Shown here one piece after another: positions 18,726 to 27,214 of a stretch of DNA of 64,000 nt (the stretch's first letter is position 1; each line of letters starts with the position of its first letter). A program made the translations under genes and the position numbers. Where the stretch lies: positions 26,100 through 90,099 of the forward strand of contig NZ_AWZT01000030.1 of NCBI RefSeq assembly GCF_000472525.1. The letters run 5' to 3'. The notes below the pieces were generated by a model. That model had not been told where the DNA came from, made no database searches, and saw only the letters and a list, made by a program, of their open reading frames with translations. Origin of the DNA: Paraburkholderia dilworthii. GTDB taxonomy: Bacteria > Pseudomonadota > Gammaproteobacteria > Burkholderiales > Burkholderiaceae.

Positions 18726-19637
18726 TCAGGCGGCGAGCATCCAGCGCAACGTATCCATGAACGGAATAGCCTGCACTGCGGGTACCAGCGAGCGCAACTT
18801 CGCGGGAGATCCGGCGAGCACCTTGACATCGGTTTGCCGGACGAAAGCGGGATTGATGTGCACTTGCAACTCATGGCCGGTCAGATCGCTTGCCGCCGAG
18901 AGAATCTCGCGCAGCGTATACGGCGTGCCGGTGCAGACGTTCACCGTCTCCGCGGCGGCCTCGGAATCGAGCAGGGCCTCGTAAGCGCTCGCCACGTAGC
19001 GCACGTCGGAAAAATCCCGTGCAACATCGATATTGCCGAGTTCGATAGAGGGCTCGCGCCGCGCGAAGTGCTCGACGATCTTCGGCACGAGGAAGTTCGA
19101 CGCCTGTCCGCGACCCGTGTAGTTGAACGGGCGTACGATCAGGATGGGCAACCGGTCGAACCAGGTGTGCACCATCGTTTCCATGGCGGCCTTGCTGGCC
19201 GCGTAGTGATTGACCGGCGTGAGCGGAAAGCTTTCGTCGATCGCATCGCTCGTCACGTTGCCATAGACATTGGCGCTGCTCGCAATCAGCACCTTGCGCG
19301 GCGAATGGCCGGTCGCCGCACACGCCTCCAGCAGGTTCAGCGTGCCGATCACGTTGACGCGGTAGAAGTCGAGCGGATCGTCGTGGCCGACAAAGCTGAT
19401 CGCAGCGAGATGAACGATGTAATCCGGCCGCACGGCTTCAATGACGCGCCGGCAGTTTTCCGGCGACGTAATGTCGAGCCTCAGGCGCGTGGGCGTTTGG
19501 GCTTCGTCGCGGCCGGCGAAAGTTTCGATCACGGTATGGCCGCGATCGAGCAGATTGTCCACCAGATAGCGGCCGGTAAAGCCGCTCGCCCCGGTGACGA
19601 GCGTGCGGACGGGTTGCTTCGCATGGAAAGACGACAT
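18726..19637 (-). CDS. NAD(P)-dependent sugar epimerase/reductase, GDP-6-deoxymannose reductase (RMD) type
   Basis: The 303-residue extended short-chain dehydrogenase carries TGASGFTGRYLVD as its cofactor loop, IASSANVYGN and YAASKAAME with catalytic Tyr/Lys, and RPFNYTGRGQ, a hallmark of the RMD branch that reduces GDP-4-keto-6-deoxymannose to GDP-D-rhamnose. ATG 19637 is chosen because an ACGGAGAAAG ribosome site sits five bases before it; the frame extends nine codons further to 19664. No GDP-mannose 4,6-dehydratase (gmd) lies in the window, although it is the expected partner. The next thing upstream is a decayed transposon. Confidence 0.8.
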   Translation of the reverse strand: MSSFHAKQPVRTLVTGASGFTGRYLVDNLLDRGHTVIETFAGRDEAQTPTRLRLDITSPENCRRVIEAVRPDYIVHLAAISFVGHDDPLDFYRVNVIGTLNLLEACAATGHSPRKVLIASSANVYGNVTSDAIDESFPLTPVNHYAASKAAMETMVHTWFDRLPILIVRPFNYTGRGQASNFLVPKIVEHFARREPSIELGNIDVARDFSDVRYVASAYEALLDSEAAAETVNVCTGTPYTLREILSAASDLTGHELQVHINPAFVRQTDVKVLAGSPAKLRSLVPAVQAIPFMDTLRWMLAA

Positions 19638-19735
19638 GCTTTCTCCGTTCACGAGGGTCATCAAATTCGCTCCGACGTGTCCCGCCGCATGAGGCGGGGA
19701 AATGAAATGCGGTAGCCGGAAGACTGCCGCTCCGC

Positions 19736-19765
19736 CTCACATACACGTATGGTATCGTGTGAGAC
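19736..19765 (+). repeat. Imperfect hairpin at the probable left end of the TnpB element
   Basis: TCACA and TGTGA arms bracket ACGTATGGT just before the transposase ATG. Subterminal hairpins of this sort are recognised in IS200/IS605 transposition. The exact element boundary cannot be fixed without an empty-site comparison. Confidence 0.4.
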
Positions 19766-20898
19766 ATGGGCATTAAGCGTGCATATAAGTTCAGGTTCTA
19801 ACCGACGCCGGACCAACAAGCGGTTCTTGGTCGGACGTTCGGGTGCGCGCGCTTTGCTTATAACTACATGCTTCGGTTGCGAACCGACGCTTGGTATCAG
19901 CGCCAGAAACGAGTCGGATATCATGAAACCTCTGCAGCGCTCACGGCGCTCAATAGAACACCCCAGCACGCATGGTTGAACGAAGTCAGTTCGGTCCCGG
20001 TACAGCAGGCCTTGCGCCACTTGCAGTCGGCATTTGCGAACTTCTTTGCAAAGCGTGCGAGGTATCCGAATTTCAGGCGCAACGAAGGCGTGCAGTCGGC
20101 CGAGTACACAACTAGCGCTTTCAAATGGGATGGTGCGTCATTAACGCTCGCGAAAATGGCTGCGCCACTTGCGATTCGATGGTCGCGCACGATCCCGAAA
20201 GGCGCGAGGGTAACAACCGCCACTGTTTCGAAAGACCCGTCGGGCAGATACCATGTCTCGTTGCTGTGCGATGACGCAGTCAGCGTGAAGCAGAGGTATC
20301 CGGCAAAGTTGGCATCGACTTGGGTCTCACGCACTTCGCCATTCTTTCAACCGGCGAGAAGATTCCTGCCTCAAAGATACTCCGAAAGAACGAGGGCAAG
20401 CTTGCAAAACTCGAACGACGACTAGCCAAGAAGCAAAAGGGCTCTGCCAATCGCAGGAAGGCGAAGCTTAAGGTTGCACGGATGCATGCCAGAATCGCAG
20501 ATTCGCGAAAGGACTTCCTGCACAAACTTTCGACCCGGCTGATAAACGAAAACCAAGTGATCGCCGTCGAAAGCCTCGCCGTCAGCAACATGCAGAAGAA
20601 CCGTTGCCTTGCAAAGGCAATCAGCGATGCAAGCTGGTCCGAATTCACCCGGCAACTCGAGTACAAAGCGCAGTGGTATGGTCGCAAGTTGGTCGGCATC
20701 GACAAATGATATCCGTCAAGCAAACGATGCAGCGATTGCGGACATACAGTGGTCAAGCTGCCGTTGAATACGCGTGCATGGACCTGCCCGGATTGCGGCA
20801 ACAACCATGATCGCGACATCAACGCTGCGCGCAATGTTTTGGCCGCCGGGCTGGCGGCGTTAGCCCATGGAGAAAGCGTAAGTCCCATGTCTCTCTGA
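19766..20898 (+). pseudogene. TnpB (IS200/IS605 accessory protein), inactivated
   Basis: The start MGIKRAYKFRF is the standard TnpB N-terminus, but a TAA at 19799-19801 replaces the usual Tyr codon. The frame then continues PTPDQQAVLGRTFGCARFAYN. Near 20305 a one-base frameshift breaks PAK from VGIDLGLTHFAIL, which carries the first RuvC Asp. The second Glu is in AVESLAVSNM, and a TGA after KLVGID interrupts before YPSSKRC. The zinc finger (CSDCG...CPDCG) and the last RuvC Asp (DRDINAARN) are present. So there are two nonsense changes and one frameshift but every catalytic residue remains. No TnpA transposase is next to it, so it could only have moved with help in trans. An RNA-guided nuclease in life, it is dead here. 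Confidence 0.88.
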
Positions 20899-20975
20899 GA
20901 TGAATAGGGCTGCCGTCTGTGAAGTGGGAATTCCCTTTCAGTAAGAGAGGGGAGCAGCCAACCTGTTGTCATGCA
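20780..20975 (+). ncRNA. Possible decayed TnpB guide (omega) RNA region
   Basis: In live IS605-type elements the guide RNA is made from the 3' end of tnpB and the right end, with the guide just beyond. Here the segment after the stop (GAAGTGGGAATTCCC then GAGAGGGGAG) has the hairpin-forming, GGGAAT-containing look of such right ends. Location and function are inference from the family; no expression evidence is available. Confidence 0.35.
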
Positions 20976-21163
20976 ATATCCTCGGCGCGCGGCCGGCGGC
21001 GGTCCTGACAACGCCCCATCAGTCCGCCGCTAGCGGCTCCCCCACCTCGTAAGCCGCAGCATCCGACCTCTAACGGGCTATTATGTCACGCTCTTTTGCT
21101 GCACCGGCTAACGCGGCACGCGCCGTGCGCCGCCGCGTGTATCGAACCGCCCCTATTCTGTCG

Positions 21164-22048
21164 ATGACAACGTCCACCGCGCCTTCATCCGCCCCCTTCA
21201 ACTCGCCGCAGCGCCTGGCGCCTCTCGCGTTCGGCGATCTGCAAGGATGCCGCACGCCGTTCCAACGGCTGCTCGCGAAGGCCGCGCCGCCGGCCGGCAC
21301 GCCGCTATGGTTCGCGGGCGATCTGATCAACCGCGGCGCCGAATCGCTTGCCACGCTACGCGACATCGTCGCGCTCGGCGATCGCGCAGTGCCGGTGCTC
21401 GGCAATCACGATCTGCATCTGCTGTCGGTGTCGGCGGGAATTCGCAAGTCGAAAAAGGGCGACACGATCGACGACATTCTGGCCGCACCCGATGCCGCAG
21501 ATCTGCTCGAGTGGGTCCGTCACCGCCCTATCGCGCATTACGAGAACGGCATGCTGATGGTGCACGCGGGCGTGGTGCCGCAATGGGACGTGAACCTCAC
21601 GCTCGAACTCGCCGACGAATTGCAGCGGGCGCTGCGCGCGCCGAACTGGAAGGAGACACTGGGGGGCCTGTATGGCAACGAGCCGAGCCTGTGGACGCCG
21701 AATCTGAAAGGCATCGAACGCCTGCGCGTCACGTGCAGCGCATTGACGCGCGTGCGTTTCTGCAATGCGGAAGGCGCGATGGACTTCAGCAGCAGCGGCG
21801 GCCTGAACGCCGCGCCGCCCGGCTGCATGCCCTGGTTCGACGTGCCGTGGCGCAAGACCACCGACGTGACCGTGGTGTTCGGCCATTGGGCCGCGCTAGG
21901 GCTGATGTTGCGCGACAACCTGATCGGACTCGACTCCGGCTGCGTGTGGGGCGAAAAGCTGTCAGCGGTGCGGCTCGCGCAGAATCCCGCGGAGCGCACA
22001 CTCACGCAGGTCCAATGCGACAACTGCCGCTCGAGCGGCGGCAATTAA
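21164..22048 (+). CDS. apaH: Symmetrical diadenosine tetraphosphatase
   Basis: The 294-residue metallophosphoesterase splits Ap4A into two ADP. Metal-binding motifs come in order: FGDLQGC, GDLINRG, GNHDLHLL, MVHAGV and FGHWAALGL, the ApaH version of the GDxHG/GNHE series. I start at ATG 21164 (MTTSTAPSS); an in-frame ATG at 21083 adds 27 Arg/Ala-rich residues without a clear ribosome site at either start, so the N-terminus is not fixed. It converges on plsC with 12 bases between stops. Confidence 0.9.
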   Translation: MTTSTAPSSAPFNSPQRLAPLAFGDLQGCRTPFQRLLAKAAPPAGTPLWFAGDLINRGAESLATLRDIVALGDRAVPVLGNHDLHLLSVSAGIRKSKKGDTIDDILAAPDAADLLEWVRHRPIAHYENGMLMVHAGVVPQWDVNLTLELADELQRALRAPNWKETLGGLYGNEPSLWTPNLKGIERLRVTCSALTRVRFCNAEGAMDFSSSGGLNAAPPGCMPWFDVPWRKTTDVTVVFGHWAALGLMLRDNLIGLDSGCVWGEKLSAVRLAQNPAERTLTQVQCDNCRSSGGN

Positions 22049-22060
22049 GCAGTACGGGGT

Positions 22061-22900
22061 TTAGACGCCTGGCGAGCGCGCCGGGCTGTCGGCGGGTTCA
22101 ATCATTGTTTCGGCGGATGCGGACGTTTCCGCCTGCTCGGCGACGAGCGCGCCGCTTATTGCCGCGCCGCCCTGCATCTCGCGCAGCGCCGCTTCGATTA
22201 CGCCTTGCGCTTGGGCCGCCAATGTACGACGGTCCGCGCCCGCCGCAAGCGGCGCACCCACGTACACATGTGCGGTCAACGGCCCGCCACGCAGCAGCAA
22301 GTTAAGCGAGTCCGCGAGCGACAGATCGTCGATATAGGCAGGCGCCGTGGACTGCCGGCCGTGCGCGTCCTCATACATGATGCATAGCGGCTGCACCGGC
22401 GCGGCGGCCGACACCGCCGCCTGAAACATATTCGCGTGAAACGGCAACAGCGCGAGTCCATTGGACGTCGTGCCTTCCGGAAACACGCACATCAGCTCGC
22501 CCGCGCTCAAACGGTCGGACAGCTCATGCATGATCCGCTTTGCGTCGCTGCGCTTCTCACGCTGGATAAAGACCGTATCCAGTTGCTGCGCGAGCCAGCC
22601 GACCAACGGCCAGTGGCGGATCTCCGCCTTCGACACGAACGGCGTGGGCCGCCACGCATTGATCACATAGATGTCGATCCACGAGATGTGATTGGCCACC
22701 ACAAGCGCACCGCGGTCGAGCCGCGCGCCGTCGTTATGCACGACGAGCCGCATGCCGCACAGGCGCAGGATCTTCAGCGACCATTCGCGATTGAGCGCGT
22801 GACGCCGGTCCGCGTCAGCTTTCGGAAAGCGCGTCGCCACGATCCACATGCCGTGCAGCAGATGCGCGATGAGACGGGCCTTGCGTAACGCGAGCTTCAT
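22061..22900 (-). CDS. plsC: 1-acyl-sn-glycerol-3-phosphate acyltransferase
   Basis: The 279-residue membrane-associated acyltransferase forms phosphatidic acid from lysophosphatidate. The catalytic HX4D box is in VANHISWIDIYVIN, followed by FVSKAEIRHWPLVG and the FPEGTTSNG acyl-acceptor motif. A hydrophobic N-terminal stretch (HLLHGMWIVA) would seat it on the inner membrane. It is the last gene of the pyrimidine cluster, 69 bases after pyrX; the C-terminal 30 residues are low-complexity and could be an extension. Confidence 0.9.
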   Translation of the reverse strand: MKLALRKARLIAHLLHGMWIVATRFPKADADRRHALNREWSLKILRLCGMRLVVHNDGARLDRGALVVANHISWIDIYVINAWRPTPFVSKAEIRHWPLVGWLAQQLDTVFIQREKRSDAKRIMHELSDRLSAGELMCVFPEGTTSNGLALLPFHANMFQAAVSAAAPVQPLCIMYEDAHGRQSTAPAYIDDLSLADSLNLLLRGGPLTAHVYVGAPLAAGADRRTLAAQAQGVIEAALREMQGGAAISGALVAEQAETSASAETMIEPADSPARSPGV

Positions 22901-22969
22901 GTTTGGAGCTTTCCGTTGCGGGTCGATGCGAAATTCAGGCTGGCCAATGCGTGAGCCATGCCGGGTACG

Positions 22970-24250
22970 TTAGCGCTGCTCGAATGCGACGCGACCGGCC
23001 ACGATGGTCGCGCGAACGCGAGCCGGCAATTCGTAACCGAGGAACGGCGTGTTATGCCCTTGACTCTTCAGCGCGCGCGGCTCGACGCGCCAATGCGCGT
23101 GACGGTCGAACACGCAGAGGTCGGCTACGCTGCCTACCGAAACGTTGGCCGCCGCCGGCAGATCGAGCACGGCGGCCGGCGCTGCGGTGATGCGGTTGAG
23201 CGCCTTTGCAAGCGGCACACCGGCTTCGTCGGCCCATTTCACCGTTAGCGACAGAAACAGCTCGAGGCCGGTAGCACCCGGTGTCGCTTCGCCAAAGGGC
23301 AGCAGTTTTTCGTCGTCATCGACCGGTGTGTGGTCGGAGCAGATTGCGTCGATGGTGCCGTCGACGAGACCCGCGCGGATCGCTTCGCGATCGCGCTGTT
23401 GACGCAGCGGCGGGTCGAGCCGGAACTGCGCGTCGAAGTAGCCGATGTCGAGGTCGATCAGATGCACATGGTTCACGGTGACGTCGCACGAAACCGGCAA
23501 GCCCTCGGCCTTCGCCTCGCGCATGAGCGCGATGCCCGCCGCCGACGACACATGCGACAGATGCACCCGCGCGCCCGTCACACGCACGAGTTCGAAGATG
23601 GTATGCAGCGCGATGGTTTCCGCCGCGACGGGCACGCCGGAAAGGCCGAGCCGCGACGCCAGCGCGCCGCTCGCCGCCACGCCGCCCTTGCCGAGATAGG
23701 CATCCACAGGACGCAGCCACACCGTGTAGCCATACGTTTTCGCGTATTGAAGCGCGCGCATCAACACCTGCGTATCCACCACCGGCGCGTCGGCCTGCGA
23801 AAAACCGATGCAACCCGCTTCGGTCAGTTCGACCATTTCCGTGATGACCTGGCCCTTCAGGCCAACCGTCAACGCGCCGAGCGGATACACATGCGCCTGA
23901 TCGAGATTACGGGCGCGGAACTTCAGCATTTCGACGAGACCGGGTTCGTCGAGCGTCGGATCGGTGTCCGGCGGACAGACGAGGCTCGTCACGCCGCCGG
24001 CGAGCGCCGCGGCCATTTCCGATTCGAGCGTGGCCTTGTGTTCAAAGCCCGGCTCGCGCAGACGCGCGGACAGGTCGACAAGACCGGGCGCGATATGCAG
24101 ACCGCGCGCGTCGATGGTTTGCGTCGTCTCGAAACCGGCGGGCGCGTTGCCGAGCGCGACGATCTTGCCCGCCTCGATGAAAACGTCCTGCTGCTGTTCG
24201 GTACCCGCTGCCGGATCGATCAGCGTGCCGTCTTGAATACGAATCTTCAT
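22970..24250 (-). CDS. pyrX: Dihydroorotase-like non-catalytic subunit of aspartate transcarbamoylase
   Basis: The 426-residue amidohydrolase-fold protein follows pyrB by 93 bases. Real dihydroorotases have DxHVHLREPG and MPNT motifs; here they read DLSARLREPG and CPPDTDP, so both histidines of the first zinc site and the usual Asn are gone. A later HLSHVSS remains. This is the pattern of PyrC'/PyrX, which is inactive but needed for stable assembly of ATCase in Pseudomonas. Start at ATG 24250 (MKIRIQDGT); the longer frame is discarded. The cell would need an active dihydroorotase elsewhere. Confidence 0.88.
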   Translation of the reverse strand: MKIRIQDGTLIDPAAGTEQQQDVFIEAGKIVALGNAPAGFETTQTIDARGLHIAPGLVDLSARLREPGFEHKATLESEMAAALAGGVTSLVCPPDTDPTLDEPGLVEMLKFRARNLDQAHVYPLGALTVGLKGQVITEMVELTEAGCIGFSQADAPVVDTQVLMRALQYAKTYGYTVWLRPVDAYLGKGGVAASGALASRLGLSGVPVAAETIALHTIFELVRVTGARVHLSHVSSAAGIALMREAKAEGLPVSCDVTVNHVHLIDLDIGYFDAQFRLDPPLRQQRDREAIRAGLVDGTIDAICSDHTPVDDDEKLLPFGEATPGATGLELFLSLTVKWADEAGVPLAKALNRITAAPAAVLDLPAAANVSVGSVADLCVFDRHAHWRVEPRALKSQGHNTPFLGYELPARVRATIVAGRVAFEQR

Positions 24251-24343
24251 GCGCTGCCTTAATGTTTCGGCCGGATTCGGCCAGGTTCTGCGTTGTTTGC
24301 CGCATGTGCGCCGGGGTGGCGTCGCGCGCATGCGTTTGCCGGA

Positions 24344-25369
24344 TCAATCGTTATTGCCTGCGACGATCCCCATCACCGCCATGCGCACTGCAATGCCGAA
24401 CGTCACCTGATTCAGAATCACCGATTGCGGACCGTCGGCCACCTGCGAATCGATTTCGACGCCGCGATTCATCGGGCCCGGATGCATCACGATTGCGTCG
24501 GGCTTGGCGAGCGCGAGCCGCTCGGGCGTCAGGCCCCAGCTCTTGAAATACTCCTGCGCCGACGGCAACAGCGCGCCGCTCATCCGCTCGTTCTGCAGAC
24601 GCAGCATGATGATCACGTCGACGTCCTTCAGCCCTTCGTCGAGGTTGTGGAACACTCGCACGCCCATTTGTTCGAGGCCGCCCGGCAGCAGCGTGCGCGG
24701 GCCGATCGCGCGCACTTCGGGCACGCCGAGCGTGGTCAGCGCGTGTATGTCCGAGCGCGCGACGCGCGAATGCAGAATGTCGCCGACAATCGCCACGCGC
24801 AGGTTCGTGAAGTCCTTCTTGTAGTGGCGGATCGTGTACATGTCGAGCAGACCCTGGGTGGGGTGCGCATGACGGCCGTCGCCGGCATTGATCACGTGCA
24901 CGTGCGGTGCACAGTGCTGGGCGATCAGATACGGCGCGCCGCTCGACGCATGGCGCACGACGAACATGTCGGCATGCATGGCCGACAGATTGTTGATCGT
25001 GTCGAGCAGCGATTCGCCCTTACTCGTAGACGAAGCGTTGATGTTCAGGTTCAGCACGTCGGCCGACAACCGTGTCGCGGCAATTTCAAACGTGGTGCGT
25101 GTGCGCGTCGAATTCTCGAAGAACAGATTGAAGACCGACTTACCGCGCAGGAGCGGTACCTTCTTGACCTCGCGATCCGTCACGCTGACGAACTGGCTTG
25201 CCGTGTCGAGAATGTGGTTGACGATCGCCTTCGGCAAACCTTCAATCGACAACAAATGCTTCAGCTCGCCGTTTTTCGTGAGCTGCGGGTTGCCCTTCAG
25301 GAAGCCGTAGCGGAAGCGCTCGGTGGCGCTATCGGCTTGGTCGTGAGAGGCCTGGTTCGCGGTGTTCAT
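24344..25369 (-). CDS. pyrB: Aspartate carbamoyltransferase catalytic subunit
   Basis: The 341-residue enzyme forms carbamoyl-aspartate in pyrimidine synthesis. The carbamoyl-phosphate loop FFENSTRTRTTFE, the HPTQGLLDMYT segment and the C-terminal HPGPMNRGVEID (aspartate domain) are all present. N-terminal residues 1-40 are an extension relative to the E. coli enzyme, as in Pseudomonas-type ATCases that associate with a dihydroorotase-like subunit. It sits between pyrR and pyrX in one transcription unit. Confidence 0.95.
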   Translation of the reverse strand: MNTANQASHDQADSATERFRYGFLKGNPQLTKNGELKHLLSIEGLPKAIVNHILDTASQFVSVTDREVKKVPLLRGKSVFNLFFENSTRTRTTFEIAATRLSADVLNLNINASSTSKGESLLDTINNLSAMHADMFVVRHASSGAPYLIAQHCAPHVHVINAGDGRHAHPTQGLLDMYTIRHYKKDFTNLRVAIVGDILHSRVARSDIHALTTLGVPEVRAIGPRTLLPGGLEQMGVRVFHNLDEGLKDVDVIIMLRLQNERMSGALLPSAQEYFKSWGLTPERLALAKPDAIVMHPGPMNRGVEIDSQVADGPQSVILNQVTFGIAVRMAVMGIVAGNND

Positions 25370-25454
25370 GAGTTACCTGCTGGAGATACGGACTTCAACG
25401 TTGTGCGGCGGGCGGCGAGTCGCGGTGCGTGCGCACTCGCGCCCGATGCCGCGC

Positions 25455-25994
25455 TCAATCGGCGCGGGCTTCGGTGTGAAAGGTGAAACGCGGCTCGCCT
25501 GCGCTGCTCTCCTCGCGCGCGAGCACCAGCGTCGCGTCCGCGGGCACATCCACCACGCCGCCGACGAAGCGTGCCGCTACCGGCAACTCGCGCCCGCCGC
25601 GATCGGCGAGCACCGCCAGTTCGACCGCCGCCGGGCGGCCGTAGTCGTAGAGTTCATTGAGCGCTGCGCGGATCGTGCGGCCGGTGTACAGCACGTCGTC
25701 GACCAGCACGATGCGGCGGCCGTCGACGGAGAAAGGCAGCGAGGTCGGGCTCGCCTGCGAGTGCAGACCTTTCTTCGCGTAGTCGTCCCGATGCAGTGCG
25801 ACATTCACAACGCCGAAACTCGCCAGCTTCAGATCATGCGCGAGCCGTTCGGCGAGCCACGCACCGCCGCTGTAAATGCCGGCGAGCACGGCGCCCTCGG
25901 CACCGTTTTGTGCCGCACCGAACTCGTCGCCATAGGCGGCGCGAATCTGGTCGAGCAACGCGCGATAAAGCGCTTCGGCGTCAATGGAACTCAT
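25455..25994 (-). CDS. pyrR: PyrR-type uracil phosphoribosyltransferase/regulator
   Basis: The 179-residue type I phosphoribosyltransferase has the PRPP loop VLVDDVLYTGRTIRAAL and GIYSGGAWLAERL. In Gram-positives PyrR also controls pyr attenuation; in Burkholderia relatives it is commonly the first pyr gene and may act as a uracil salvage enzyme or regulator. Its ATG overlaps the end of ruvX by 14 bases, indicating coupled translation. I see no obvious PyrR-binding attenuator upstream, so the regulatory role is unproven. Confidence 0.9.
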   Translation of the reverse strand: MSSIDAEALYRALLDQIRAAYGDEFGAAQNGAEGAVLAGIYSGGAWLAERLAHDLKLASFGVVNVALHRDDYAKKGLHSQASPTSLPFSVDGRRIVLVDDVLYTGRTIRAALNELYDYGRPAAVELAVLADRGGRELPVAARFVGGVVDVPADATLVLAREESSAGEPRFTFHTEARAD

Positions 25995-26421
25995 GATGGT
26001 CGGAAAGTCCGTCTAGATATTGCTGAAGGATGATGCTGGCAGCTTCGGCGTCGAGCATGTCGGCTCGGCCCTTGCCCTCGCGGATACCCGACTTTGCCTC
26101 AACCGACGAATAACGCTCGTCGACCCACGTGACGGGCAAATTGAAGCGGCCGTTCAATTGATTGCCGAACCGTTTGGCGAGTTGCGTCATTTCGTGCGGC
26201 GTGCCGTCCGGATGCATCGGCAAGCCGACGACGAGCGCGTCCGGCTTCCATTCGGCGATCAGTTTGCCCACCTCTACGAAGCGATATTCGCGGCTGCGAT
26301 TCTGCACGATGACGAGCGGCCGCGCGCTCTTCGTCAGCGAATTGCCGACCGCCACGCCGATGCGCTTTTCACCGTAGTCGAACGCAAGCAGCGTCGCCTC
26401 ACGTCCGGCCGGCAGGCTCAT
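25981..26421 (-). CDS. ruvX: Holliday-junction resolvase-like YqgF/RuvX nuclease
   Basis: The 146-residue RNase H-fold protein begins LLAFDYGEKRIGVAVG, carrying the first catalytic Asp, then DALVVGLPMHPDGTPHEMT and VDERYSSVEA with further acidic residues. In bacteria it acts in 16S rRNA 5' end maturation and as a putative resolvase. It lies 10 bases after yqgE and overlaps pyrR. Confidence 0.93.
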   Translation of the reverse strand: MSLPAGREATLLAFDYGEKRIGVAVGNSLTKSARPLVIVQNRSREYRFVEVGKLIAEWKPDALVVGLPMHPDGTPHEMTQLAKRFGNQLNGRFNLPVTWVDERYSSVEAKSGIREGKGRADMLDAEAASIILQQYLDGLSDHHEFH

Positions 26422-26431
26422 GCGGCGCCCC

Positions 26432-27010
26432 TCATGCGTGCCCGGCCTCGCCCGACAGCATGGACAGCGAAATGCCGAGCAGCGCCAGAGCCGCTTCGAG
26501 ACGCTCTTCGGCCGGCACGTCGAACACGATTTTCGGATCGGCCTCGACCGTCAGCCAGCCGTTCTTCGAGATCTCTTCTTCCAGTTGACCCGCGCCCCAG
26601 CCGGCGTGACCGAGCGTGAGCAGGAAACGCTCGGGGCCCGTGCCGCTCGCGACCGCCTCGAGCACGTCTTTCGACGTGGTCATCTCGAGGCCGCCCGGCA
26701 CCGACATGGAGGACGTATAGGTGTTGCCGTCTTTCGGGTCGTGCAGCACGAAGCCACGCTCGGTTTGCACCGGGCCACCGAAATACACAGGAACATGAAG
26801 GAGAGGCTCGATTTCGAGCTTGAGGTCGATGCGACTGAAGAGCGCTTCCAGGTCGATATCGGTCGGCCGGTTGATCACGAGGCCGAGCGCGCCGCGCTCA
26901 CTGTGATCGCAAAGGTAGACCACCGTTCCTGAAAACGTCGGATCGGCCATGTTGGGCATGGCGATCAGGAACTGGTTGGTCAGATTGATGCGATCGGTAC
27001 TCTTGGACAT
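26432..27010 (-). CDS. yqgE: UPF0301/AlgH family protein YqgE
   Basis: The 192-residue cytoplasmic protein has the family motifs FLIAMPNMADPTFSGTVVYL at the start, LVINRPTDIDLEALF and YFGGPVQTERGFVLH in the middle, and LGHAGWGAGQLEEE near the end. Function is not firmly established; it nearly always precedes ruvX and is genetically linked to alginate regulation in Pseudomonas. It is the first gene of the yqgE-ruvX-pyrR-pyrB-pyrX-plsC series, so the promoter should lie in the 204 bases upstream. Confidence 0.9.
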   Translation of the reverse strand: MSKSTDRINLTNQFLIAMPNMADPTFSGTVVYLCDHSERGALGLVINRPTDIDLEALFSRIDLKLEIEPLLHVPVYFGGPVQTERGFVLHDPKDGNTYTSSMSVPGGLEMTTSKDVLEAVASGTGPERFLLTLGHAGWGAGQLEEEISKNGWLTVEADPKIVFDVPAEERLEAALALLGISLSMLSGEAGHA

Positions 27011-27214
27011 AGTTCGGATTTTAGCAAAGACGGTGCAGGATGGCGGGCTTTGAGCGTGGATTGGCGACGCGAGTCAGGCAGCGTGCCGCGAGCCATCGAC
27101 GGCGAATCATGTTGCACTCTATCACGCACGCGGGCCTTGCCACGGTGCAGCTTTGAGCGGCGCGCTCGCCTGCGTGACGCGCTCTTCGCGCGGCCCTTGC
27201 GCACCCGAGGCCGG

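Noticed and set aside
21247..22305. Arg/Ala-rich 352-codon frame over apaH
   Set aside because: Same strand, shifted frame of apaH; composition is typical of a shadow and it runs into plsC.
23330..25486. Two long plus-strand frames opposite pyrX and pyrB
   Set aside because: Both are antisense to genes with clear family motifs and have no motifs of their own.
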